Assembly: GCF_031884435.1 (NCBI RefSeq)
Contig: NZ_CP134779.1
Location: forward strand, 4,960,001-5,024,000
Direction of reading: 5' to 3'
DNA: 64,000 nucleotides
Source of the DNA: Bosea sp. 685
GTDB taxonomy: Bacteria > Pseudomonadota > Alphaproteobacteria > Rhizobiales > Beijerinckiaceae
Both the position numbers and the translations under genes were made by a program. The notes beneath the pieces were generated by a model. That model saw only the letters and a list, made by a program, of their open reading frames with translations, did no database searches and was not told the origin of the DNA. This document shows, piece by piece, positions 56,974 through 64,000 of this stretch (positions are counted from its first letter, which is position 1; each line of letters starts with the position of its first letter).

Positions 56974-58551
56974 ATGGTACTTCGCATGGCCAATCCTTGG
57001 AAACACCCGAAGACCGGAGTCTTCTATCTCCGCGTACGCGTCCCGAAGGACCTGCTACCTCATGTCGGCTCGAAACTGATCAAGCGTTCGCTCCACACGA
57101 AAGATCGTGAGGAAGCAAAACTGCTCCACAACGAAGCGGAGAAGACTCTCCTTCAACGTTGGCAGATGTTGAGGAAAGGAGTTCAGTCGCTAACTGACCG
57201 CCAGGCCGCAGCCATCGCTGGCGAGCTCTATCGCCGCTCACTTGAGGTTGGTCCCTACCGGCACATTATGCTCGGTTTGCACACATCCACCCGGTTGATG
57301 CAGATCGAGATTGCTCTCGGCGAGATGGACCAATTTCCAAGGCCAGAACTCTTCCCGCGGCAGGGAACACGAGAGGAAGCGCTGGAGCGAATTATCGGCG
57401 AGCTGGTGTCCGAGTACCTGTCCGAAAACGGGCTCCTTCTCGACCAGGTTTCGCGCGATCGCGTCCTCGTTGCTGTGGGGTACGCAATCCGGCAAGCGGC
57501 TTATCACACTCTCCGCGAGGTCGACGGCGACTGGCGGCCCGATCCAAACGCCGATCGATTCCCGAAGTTGGAATTGCCCTCGGCAAAGGACGACCAGCCC
57601 CAGGCTGCCGGGTTGTCATTCGAGGATGCCTGGAAACTGGTATCCGCCGATTATGCGCGAGGAACCTGCAAGCGCTGGCGCCCGATCCTTGAGGGCCTTA
57701 TGGAATCGTCGAAGAAATCCGACATCCTCGCGGTCACGACAGCCGACATCAATGCTTGGAAAGAACGAGGGTTGGCGGCTGGCGGTATTTCCCGCCGCAG
57801 TTTCGCCCGCAACAATCTGTCTGCCGTCAAGACGTTCTTCGGCAAGCTGAAGGATTCAGAAAAGATCACGGTAAGTCCGGCAGCCGAGGTGAAAATCTCG
57901 CTCGGGAAGAAGCACAAGGCCCGCGACATGCGAGGTTTCCGCAACGAAGAAGCGTTCAAAATCCTTGAAGCTACATTCGCGGAAGCACCTGCCAAGCTAT
58001 CAAAGCACTATGCTCGCGCCCGACGGTGGGTGCCCTGGCTCTGTGCCTACACCGGCGCGCGCGTCAATGAGATCACGCAAGCTCGTGCTTGCGATATCCG
58101 ATTCCTTGAAGGGTATTGGTGCATTCTCATCACGCCAGAAGCTGGAACACAGAAAACGTGCAGCAAGCGGGACGTGCCGATCCATAAAGATTTGATCGAC
58201 CAGGGTTTTTTGGAATTCGCACGTGCGAAGAAGGGCAAGGAGCCGCTCTTCGCACTGCAATCCACGCCTGGAAAGACGGCACCATCCGAGCTAGTTGGTG
58301 CTCATTTGGCGAAATGGGTTCGACAGATGGGAATCGACGATCCGTTCGTCGCTCCCAATCACGGTTGGCGTCACCGCTTCGAGACCGAAGCGCGCGAATG
58401 CCGAATTGAGGAGCGGTACATTGATGCCATCGCAGGTCATACGCCAGCAACTCAAGGTCGGAAATATGGTGCCTTTCCGCCCCGGGTGCTTGGTCCCGAG
58501 ATCGCCAAGCTCCCACGGATCCAACTCCCCTCGGAGCGAAAGGCCGCCTAA
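56974..58551 (+). CDS. int: Tyrosine-type site-specific integrase
   Basis: A 525-residue phage-type integrase. The N-terminus (MANPWKHPKTGVFYLRVRVP) is the DUF6538-like arm-binding domain frequent in rhizobial island integrases. The catalytic domain shows arginine in CAYTGARVNEITQ, the HxxR box in NHGWRHRFETEAR, the histidine in AGHTPATQ and the tyrosine in GRKYGAF. It sits next to tRNA-Thr and probably excises and inserts the island there. Start is uncertain (56965, 56974 or 56986). Two copies of GTGGTACACA, 13 bases apart (56952 and 56965), lie at the start and may be arm-type sites. Confidence 0.92.
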   Translation: MVLRMANPWKHPKTGVFYLRVRVPKDLLPHVGSKLIKRSLHTKDREEAKLLHNEAEKTLLQRWQMLRKGVQSLTDRQAAAIAGELYRRSLEVGPYRHIMLGLHTSTRLMQIEIALGEMDQFPRPELFPRQGTREEALERIIGELVSEYLSENGLLLDQVSRDRVLVAVGYAIRQAAYHTLREVDGDWRPDPNADRFPKLELPSAKDDQPQAAGLSFEDAWKLVSADYARGTCKRWRPILEGLMESSKKSDILAVTTADINAWKERGLAAGGISRRSFARNNLSAVKTFFGKLKDSEKITVSPAAEVKISLGKKHKARDMRGFRNEEAFKILEATFAEAPAKLSKHYARARRWVPWLCAYTGARVNEITQARACDIRFLEGYWCILITPEAGTQKTCSKRDVPIHKDLIDQGFLEFARAKKGKEPLFALQSTPGKTAPSELVGAHLAKWVRQMGIDDPFVAPNHGWRHRFETEARECRIEERYIDAIAGHTPATQGRKYGAFPPRVLGPEIAKLPRIQLPSERKAA

Positions 58552-58679
58552 CGTCCGGACAGGTTTGCTCGGACTCGCCTCTCGGTCTGAGCAAGAGCGC
58601 AGTCATGGTTCTAGTCCAAAGCCAGATACTGATCGCTGACCTTCCTCACAAAGGGCGCTACCGCGTGTAGCGATGGAGA

Positions 58680-59129
58680 ATGGGCTTAAGCATTCCGAAG
58701 GGGCTGACGATTGCAGGTTTCCGAGCCAGCATTTTCAAAGGCGCACTACGCGGATTTCAGCGGACATATTCACGATCGAATTTTGTCGCTCTGCGGAGTG
58801 TAGTCGGAGACAGTCGCAACGGTGCGATTCTGTTTGAGGAATGTCTCGATCAACGCCTTATAGTTGCTAGTGAAGACGGATTCTCGCTCAGTGAAGCGGG
58901 AGAAGCCATTGCGGCCAGCAAGGCCGTCTCTAGAACCGCATTGGATCGCGCCCTCCTTGTCGTCGAGAAGCTACTGGAGGATGCGGCGTCCTTGAATGCC
59001 GATCCAAGCTCTGTCCGCCTTGTGGATCCTCGACAGGGGCAGGTTCCTGATCCATGTTGCAGACGTCGGAGAGACGGACCACAGGCGGCAGTTCGCCGAG
59101 AAGCCGGTTCTTACCCAAGCGTGGAATAA
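58680..59129 (+). pseudogene. Probable frameshifted gene, nucleotidyltransferase-like remnant
   Basis: The first part of this frame reads as a plausible protein (AILFEECLDQRLIVASEDGFSL, then LLVVEKLLEDAASLNADP), but after about residue 108 composition becomes random. A neighbouring frame from about 58996 continues with ALWILDRGRFLIHVADVGE, which resembles the DVGDVD region of small nucleotidyltransferase-like proteins. A frameshift near 59005 is the simplest reading. Both parts are short, so the family is only a guess. The gap 59130-59306 shows nothing else. Confidence 0.4.
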
Positions 59130-59306
59130 TCAAGAAGCGTCCGGTTCAAAGGCTCTTTCGGGAGCCTTTTCTATTTTGAGCAGGCTTTGCCGGCTGCTAC
59201 CTCAATGTGATCACAACGCTGACCTTCGAGGTCACGAGCGAGGCAGTCCGCGGCATAAGTCCCCAGCCTCAAAATGTAGCTTGAATTCGACATAAAACTA
59301 ATTTGA

Positions 59307-59322
59307 GTCGCCTATAGGCGAC
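59307..59322. promoter_or_regulatory. hipBA operator 1
   Basis: Perfect 16-base palindrome GTCGCCTATAGGCGAC, directly upstream of the predicted -35 box. It shares 15 of 16 bases with the second site. It is the probable binding site of the HipB-like repressor. Confidence 0.75.
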
Positions 59323-59326
59323 ATGA

Positions 59327-59355
59327 TTGAGTTTTAAACCAGGAATTGGTATGTT
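59327..59355 (+). promoter_or_regulatory. hipBA promoter
   Basis: A -35 box TTGAGT (59327-59332), 17-base spacer and -10 box TATGTT (59350-59355) lie between the two operators, predicting a start of transcription near 59362. Binding of a dimer at both palindromes would enclose the promoter. Confidence 0.6.
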
Positions 59356-59383
59356 GTCGATTATCGGCGCTAAGCTCGCTTAC

Positions 59384-59399
59384 GTCGCCTATAGACGAC
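59384..59399. promoter_or_regulatory. hipBA operator 2
   Basis: GTCGCCTATAGACGAC, one base away from operator 1, 77 bases downstream of it and ten bases before the hipB start codon. Bound repressor here would also block ribosome access or elongation. Confidence 0.75.
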
Positions 59400-59408
59400 A
59401 GGTGATCG

Positions 59409-59747
59409 ATGACCCGCAGGCCTCACATCTCGCTTACGCCTGAAGCCAAGCATGCGGCCCTCTCGCTCGGCGAACGGCTGCGCAAAGCTCGCTTGCGACG
59501 CAACATGACCCTTGAAGATGCGGCCAGCCGCCTGGGCATTCACCGGGAAACTCTATCGCAAGTCGAGCGCGGCAATCCGAACGCAGCCATCGGCACCGTT
59601 GTCGGTGCACTCTGGGTGTACGGCCTGCTGCCGACACTGACGGATGTCGCTTCCCCAGAGCTCGACATGGTCGGTCGATCTCTGGAAGCAGTGGGCGGTC
59701 GCCAGCGGGCTCGGCCGGGCTTGGGAGGCATGGACAATGACTTCTGA
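59409..59747 (+). CDS. hipB: HipB-like antitoxin (HTH repressor)
   Basis: A 112-residue helix-turn-helix protein. The Cro/CI-type domain (about residues 20-75) reads LGERLRKARLRRNMTLEDAASRLGIHRETLSQVERG. The C-terminus is Gly/Arg-rich. It should bind the two palindromes upstream and restrain the HipA kinase. Its stop overlaps the hipA start by 11 bases. Confidence 0.9.
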   Translation: MTRRPHISLTPEAKHAALSLGERLRKARLRRNMTLEDAASRLGIHRETLSQVERGNPNAAIGTVVGALWVYGLLPTLTDVASPELDMVGRSLEAVGGRQRARPGLGGMDNDF

Positions 59748-61020
59748 CAGGCCCGTGAAGGAGATCGGCTGCTTTGTGTACATGACGCTGCCCGGGCGGA
59801 CCGAGGCGGTTGTAGCCGGTCGATTGGAAATCGAGCAAACCGGCATCGAGCCGGTGGGGCGTTTTGTTTATGGCCAGTCGTACCTTGGTAATCCGGACGC
59901 CGTGCCCATCGATCCGATGGAGATCGCTGCGCTTGAGAACAAGGTATTCACCCATGTCGGTGACAACGGGATGTTCTGGGCCTTTCGGGATTCTTCACCC
60001 GACTTCTGGGGCCGAACCGTCATCCAGCGCGCGTTGGGAGCCGAGCTCGACGAAGTCGGGTACTTGCTGAACTCTCCCGATGATCGCGCGGGTGCTCTGG
60101 GCTTTGGAACGGGGCCTCGCCCGCCCGCTCCCGAAAGGAAATTCAATCGGACCTTGGATCTCGAAGAGCTGCAGCAGACAGCTGACGACATTCTTGCCGA
60201 CCGCGAAGTGGTCGATCGCCACAATGCCGAGCAGGTGGAACGCCTCCTATTGCACGGCACGTCCATGGGCGGGGCACGTCCAAAGGCCGTCGTCGAGGAC
60301 GGCGAGGCACTTTGGATCGCGAAATTCAGCCGCCAAGACGACACCTACAACGTCCCGATTGTTGAGCACTCAATGCTCGAACTGGCACGCGAATGCGGAA
60401 TCAGCACCGCTCAGTCGAAGCTTGTCACCATTGGCGGCAGGCATGTGCTGATGGTAAAGCGCTTTGATCGCGACAAGGCCGACTGCGGATGGCTGCGGTA
60501 CCGTATGGTCAGCGGCCTGACCACTTTGGAAACGGGCGAATCCGACCGCTCGCGTTGGTCTTATCCCATTTTGGCTGACGCAGTTCGTCGATTGAGCAGC
60601 AACTTCCGAAGCGATCTGGACGACCTGTTCCGACGGGTGACGTTCAACATGCTCATCAGCAACGACGACGATCACCCCCGCAACCACGCCCTACTGGCTC
60701 GAAACAGAAGTTGGAGCCTGTCGCCGGCCTATGACCTGACGCCGCGATCGAGCATCGCCACCAGCCGCTTTCTCGCGATGTCGATGGGGAACGGCAACCG
60801 AGCTGCCACGAAAGAGAATCTCTTTTCCGAGCTCGACCGCTTCATGATCGAGACCGACGAGGCAGAGGAAATCGTCGCAAAGCTCTCCGCCATTATCGAG
60901 CGGCGCTGGTATGGGATCTGCCGCGAGAATGGCCTGCCCGAAGCCGATTGTGAGCGAATTAGGCTGGCATTTGGGAACGAAGGTTTCGATTGGGCGGAGC
61001 CGGTTGCGCCGACCCCGTAA
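59737..61020 (+). CDS. hipA: HipA-like serine/threonine kinase toxin
   Basis: A 427-residue HipA-family kinase, which in E. coli phosphorylates glutamyl-tRNA synthetase and causes persistence. The N-terminal subdomain has the VYMTLPGRTEAVVAGRLEIEQ-like strand set. The catalytic region has the HGTSMGGARPKAVV glycine-rich loop, NMLISNDDDHPRNHALL as catalytic loop and LSPAYDLTPRSS as the metal-binding segment. All key acidic residues are present, so it looks active. ATG 59737 gives the family N-terminus, overlapping hipB. The target here is unknown. Confidence 0.92.
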   Translation: MTSDRPVKEIGCFVYMTLPGRTEAVVAGRLEIEQTGIEPVGRFVYGQSYLGNPDAVPIDPMEIAALENKVFTHVGDNGMFWAFRDSSPDFWGRTVIQRALGAELDEVGYLLNSPDDRAGALGFGTGPRPPAPERKFNRTLDLEELQQTADDILADREVVDRHNAEQVERLLLHGTSMGGARPKAVVEDGEALWIAKFSRQDDTYNVPIVEHSMLELARECGISTAQSKLVTIGGRHVLMVKRFDRDKADCGWLRYRMVSGLTTLETGESDRSRWSYPILADAVRRLSSNFRSDLDDLFRRVTFNMLISNDDDHPRNHALLARNRSWSLSPAYDLTPRSSIATSRFLAMSMGNGNRAATKENLFSELDRFMIETDEAEEIVAKLSAIIERRWYGICRENGLPEADCERIRLAFGNEGFDWAEPVAPTP

Positions 61021-61234
61021 GCAAGGCGCTGAGCCGGCCGGATTGGCTAGCCGATCGATTGCGGAAAGGCTGAGCCGGACGCGATGCCCTGCGTGCCCGA
61101 CCGTCGACTTCAGTTGAACTCTCGCTGCAGTCGTTGGTCGCTGATCGAGTGGCACAGCCGGATCGTACCGATTCAGAGTGCCGGAGTGGTACGCAGGAAG
61201 CTGGTCATTACTGAATAGAGGACTCGCGCCTTTC

Positions 61235-61639
61235 ATGATCGAGACACAGCGATTGTTCCTGCGCGGCTGGCGTGAAGAGGATAAGCCTCGCTTCGCTGAA
61301 ATCACGAACACACCGCGCATGATGGAACATATGGGTGGCGTGCGGTCGCGGGCGGAAGTCGACGAACTGATCGATAGGCAAATCGCCACACAGGTGGCCC
61401 ACGGCCTTTCGATGTGGGCCATGGAAGATAAGGCCAGCGGACTCGTTATCGGGATTTGCGGTCTTCGCTACGGAGGGCAACCGCGTATAATGAGCCAGGG
61501 TGAACCACGGCATAAATCGGCTCCGATTCAGTTCGGATTTCGATCGGATCGGGATAGGGGCCGTATCCGGTATTGCTACCACTCCTCTCGTTCTATCCCG
61601 TCGACAATCGACACGGAGGACCACAATTCGTGGTTTTAA
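61235..61639 (+). pseudogene. Truncated GNAT acetyltransferase
   Basis: The first 85 residues read as a RimJ/RimL-type acetyltransferase: MIETQRLFLRGWREEDKPRF, TPRMMEHMGG and WAMEDKASGLVIGICGLRY. After about 61490 the sequence no longer resembles the family and lacks the acetyl-CoA-binding V/I-x-x-x-x-R/Q-G-x-G/A loop. The remainder to 61639 is probably unrelated DNA joined at a breakpoint. It is unlikely to be active. Confidence 0.7.
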
Positions 61640-61704
61640 CCTCTTGTCCCTGCAACTGATTGCAAACACTATGAAAGCTATCCGATAAATGTGAGGGGTA
61701 TGTC

Positions 61705-63351
61705 GTGCTCAAGGCCACTCGACCTTGTTTACTGATCTGCGCGGTCTGCGTCTCCTTGGCGGGTTGCAACGAGGCGGCGCTCTTTCAAGCACCTCCTCGC
61801 GGTGGAGATCCAGCGCCATCACCTGCCGCATCGGACAGCGTCATCACGCTCGTCGCATCACTCCCCTATGCCGCGCTAGCCCAGATTGCAGAAGCCAAAA
61901 TCCCCAAGAGCGTTCCTCTAGGAGGCGATGGACATGTGGCCTGTATGGACGTGCCATATCTCAACCCAGGCCACGTTGGTTCGCATCAGGAGTGTTTCAA
62001 TAAGCCCTATGTCGATTTTCGGGGTGTCGGCACAGAGAGAGTCTGCGTGAACGTTCCCGACATTACTGGCCCTAGCATAGGATCAAGAAATCAATGTGCC
62101 GACTACCATTGGAATGCCGACGTCAATAAAGACGGCCCCGTTCGGATCGGAAAGTCGGGCGCGGATATCCAAGTCGCGCAGAATATCCATATCACCGGCA
62201 AGGCTGGACTGGGTGGTAACCTCGCCGGAGCGCTCTCTCTGTCCGGCAAAAGCTTCGACGCGCGGGTTTCATCGGCTATGAACCTCAATGTCGGCCTCGA
62301 CAATCGCTGGTGTCCTATTGTCAAGGTCGCTCCCGTTGGGCGATGGGTCGACAGTGCTTCCGTCGAAGTGGTCGGCCGAAATTGCGTCGGGATCGACCTC
62401 GGTCCACTTGGTCATCCGCAGATTTGCGCCGGTCCCGTAAATTTGGGATTGGCCGATGTCCTGAACAGCGAGTTTGACAAGCACCGCGACGATATCCAAC
62501 ACGCAGCGCAAGGCGCTCTATCGTGCGACATGGTACGTGAAAAGGTCGGGGAACAATGGCACCCGTTCTCGATCAAGATCGACAGATCTGGACAGGCGCC
62601 TCTCTTTCTCAACATTGAACCGAAGGCGGCCGGCTTCTCTGGACTGCTTGCTGGAGACGGCGCGAGCAAGATCGTTGTGCGCGTTGGTGTAAAGACCGTT
62701 CTGTCGCCGTCCGAAATGTCGAACACGGGCGGAACCGTCCCCGAGCTCGACTCAGTTGCCGCCAACCAGGGCGGTCTCGATATCAACCTTCAGGCAGTGG
62801 CTCCTTATGATTTCCTGAAGAACGAGTTGGCGGCCGCTATGAAAGGAAAGACCTTCAAGAAGGATACCGCAGCCGGCGTAATTGAAGTCCGGATCGACGA
62901 TGTCGACCTCTATCCGAGCAATGGTTCTCTCGCCGTAGGCCTGAAAATCGATGCGAAGCTGCCGGGGCGGTGGTTCGACACGACCGGATGGGTCTACTTG
63001 TCCGGAAAGCCCACGCCTGTTCAAAATGGCAAGGCGATTGCGATCGAAAACATCGGCTTTGCAACGGTCCTCGACAGTGCATTCTGGACTGCGGTCCAGG
63101 GTCTCTTCGAGACAGAAATTCTTTCGACTTTGAAGGGATACGCTCAGTTCGACCTCAGCAAGGAAATCGATAAAGCGGCCTCTCAGATCACATCGGCCAT
63201 CGCCAAAGCCGATGTGGCTGGTCTCAAGATCACCGCTGGGCCGCCAGCGATTCAACTGACGGGCGCCTACATTGCTACCGACACCTTGATCGTGACCACG
63301 AAGCTGAGCATGAGTGTCGACACAGAGCTGACCGCCGCGCTGATCAAATGA
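61705..63351 (+). CDS. DUF4403 family lipoprotein
   Basis: A 548-residue predicted lipoprotein. The signal peptide ends in the lipobox LAGC (Cys about residue 21). The rest is a long beta-rich region of the DUF4403 type, with repeated lipid-binding-like (BPI/TULIP-like) character in strands such as ITGKAGLGGNLAGALSLSG and LAVGLKIDAKLPGRWFDTTG. Function unknown; an outer-membrane or periplasmic lipid role is a guess. The start is GTG after GAGGGG. It is less GC-rich than the core genes and belongs to the island. Confidence 0.82.
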   Translation: MLKATRPCLLICAVCVSLAGCNEAALFQAPPRGGDPAPSPAASDSVITLVASLPYAALAQIAEAKIPKSVPLGGDGHVACMDVPYLNPGHVGSHQECFNKPYVDFRGVGTERVCVNVPDITGPSIGSRNQCADYHWNADVNKDGPVRIGKSGADIQVAQNIHITGKAGLGGNLAGALSLSGKSFDARVSSAMNLNVGLDNRWCPIVKVAPVGRWVDSASVEVVGRNCVGIDLGPLGHPQICAGPVNLGLADVLNSEFDKHRDDIQHAAQGALSCDMVREKVGEQWHPFSIKIDRSGQAPLFLNIEPKAAGFSGLLAGDGASKIVVRVGVKTVLSPSEMSNTGGTVPELDSVAANQGGLDINLQAVAPYDFLKNELAAAMKGKTFKKDTAAGVIEVRIDDVDLYPSNGSLAVGLKIDAKLPGRWFDTTGWVYLSGKPTPVQNGKAIAIENIGFATVLDSAFWTAVQGLFETEILSTLKGYAQFDLSKEIDKAASQITSAIAKADVAGLKITAGPPAIQLTGAYIATDTLIVTTKLSMSVDTELTAALIK

Positions 63352-63494
63352 CCACCCTCGACCCGAGCCCAGCTAAGTCGTCTCATTGGGTTCGACCGAG
63401 TGTTCAGGCGTGCGCGTTGAGAAAATGAAGAAGTGGCCTGCTGCCGGTTTCGTGGACACCGAGATTAGGTGTTTCATGAAGCCGGAGGTGGCGT

Positions 63495-63785
63495 ATGCAG
63501 CGAAGACGATTTGGGCGTGAGTTCAAGATCGAGGCGGTTCGCCTGATCAGGGAACGCGGGGTGAGCGTCGCGCAGGCGTCTCGGGATCTGGAGGTCCATG
63601 AGAACGTGCTGCGCAAATGGGTGAAGGAGTTTGCCGCCGATCCAGGGCAGGCGTTTCCTGGACAGGGTCATGTGAAGCCCGAGCAGCTCGAGATCGAACG
63701 GCTGCGGCGTGAGGTGGCCAAGCTCAAGGCGGAGCGCGATATCCTAAAAAAGGCCGCAGCCTACTTCGCGAGGGAAGCGATATGA
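63495..63785 (+). CDS. IS3-family transposase OrfA
   Basis: A 96-residue helix-turn-helix protein: RRRFGREFKIEAVRLIRERG, then VAQASRDLEVHENVLRKWVKEF, then a leucine-zipper stretch (ELEIERLRREVAKLKAERDI-like) ending KKAAAYFAREAI. It binds the element ends. The run AAAAAAG at 63746-63752, with orfB in the -1 frame, is the usual frameshift site that makes the OrfAB transposase. Its stop overlaps an ATG of orfB (ATGA). Confidence 0.93.
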   Translation: MQRRRFGREFKIEAVRLIRERGVSVAQASRDLEVHENVLRKWVKEFAADPGQAFPGQGHVKPEQLEIERLRREVAKLKAERDILKKAAAYFAREAI

Positions 63786-64000
63786 GGTTCGCTTTCATCG
63801 CGAGGCACCGGAGCATCTGGCCGGTGGCATGGCTTTGCGAAGCGCTGGATGTCTCCCGCTCCGGGTTCCATGCCTGGCTGACGCGCTCGCCGAGCCAGCG
63901 CTCCGTGGACGACGAGGTGGTTGGCGCCAAGGTCTATGCGAGCTTCAAGGCGAGCGACCGGACCTATGGCGCTCGCCGTGTCTGGCGTGATGTCCTGGCT
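63782..64000 (+). CDS. IS3-family transposase OrfB (partial, cut by window end)
   Basis: The first 73 codons of OrfB. MRFAFIARHRSIWPVAWLCE, then LDVSRSGFHAWLTRSPSQRS and RTYGARRVWRDVL are typical of the N-terminal region before the DDE integrase core. The catalytic core lies beyond the window. Confidence 0.9.
   Translation, partial: MRFAFIARHRSIWPVAWLCEALDVSRSGFHAWLTRSPSQRSVDDEVVGAKVYASFKASDRTYGARRVWRDVLA

Larger units (their letters stand above)
56892..64000. mobile_element. tRNA-Thr-associated genomic island (left part)
   Basis: From the tRNA 3' end to the window end, gene content changes from core to accessory: tyrosine integrase, broken gene, hipBA, truncated acetyltransferase, DUF4403 lipoprotein and an IS3-type element, with more AT-rich spacers. 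I looked for a second copy of the tRNA 3' end and found none, so the right border is beyond the window or lost. Confidence 0.7.
63434..64000 (+). mobile_element. IS3-family insertion sequence (left part)
   Basis: The left end is placed at TGGCCTGCTGCCGGTTTC (63434), followed by GTGGACACC, which resembles the terminal repeat of IS3-family elements of the IS51/IS1329 kind. orfA and the start of orfB follow. The element runs past the window end, so the right end and target duplication cannot be seen. Confidence 0.8.

Noticed and set aside
56892..64000. A right-hand attachment repeat for the island
   Set aside because: I looked for the tRNA-Thr 3' end sequence again in this stretch and did not find it.

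Overview
The window is chromosomal DNA of a high-GC alphaproteobacterium of the order Hyphomicrobiales (Rhizobiales); overall character suggests a Bosea- or Methylobacterium-like genus, but this is an inference from gene families and order. Supporting signs are the UPF0262, hisD, DUF2948 and murA cluster, a CycM-type cytochrome, the complete ligase-associated DNA repair set, and two intergenic palindromic repeats of rhizobial type.

1-8.1 kb: an HdeD-like membrane protein, then transaldolase with a sugar ABC importer (two permeases and a binding protein). This is divergent from an iron-type ABC importer (binding protein and fused permease). Neither importer has an ATPase gene here. 8.3-15.2 kb: a PleD-like diguanylate cyclase, a LysR regulator, and a valine catabolism operon (mmsA, acyl-CoA dehydrogenase, mmsB) with two small unknown genes. 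15.3-18.7 kb: nudC, then pheA and kdsB on the minus strand, and a membrane-anchored cytochrome c. 18.9-26.3 kb: a yejABEF peptide importer with a DUF4260 gene inserted, followed by deoB. 26.3-30.5 kb: a chemoreceptor, a small membrane protein and orphan TadE/TadG pilus-type proteins.

30.5-34.8 kb: a minus-strand housekeeping cluster (small phosphatase, UPF0262, hisD, DUF2948, murA and a 54-residue basic protein). 35.3-38.8 kb: a DSF-synthase-like (RpfF) crotonase beside a membrane PAS-GGDEF-EAL protein, which resembles the Burkholderia RpfF/RpfR pair. 38.9-45.8 kb: a flavin reductase lacking its redox disulfide with a histidine kinase, an S24-peptidase repressor, an SRPBCC protein, DUF952, pyrD, DUF6460 and a NarL-type regulator.

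46-56.7 kb: the ligase-associated repair genes (ATP-dependent ligase, exonuclease, DEXH helicase and PdeM phosphoesterase) are interrupted by unrelated genes. Between the methyltransferase and helicase genes lies a rearrangement: a parDE cassette, a chimeric relic made of the helicase 5' end joined to the methyltransferase 3' end, and an unfamiliar AT-richer gene that encodes a putative serine hydrolase.

56.8-64 kb: a tRNA-Thr(GGT) gene is followed by a tyrosine integrase and an accessory island that runs off the window. The island holds a damaged gene, a hipBA toxin-antitoxin operon with two clear palindromic operators, a truncated acetyltransferase, a DUF4403 lipoprotein and the left part of an IS3-family element. 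No rRNA genes or CRISPR arrays were seen.
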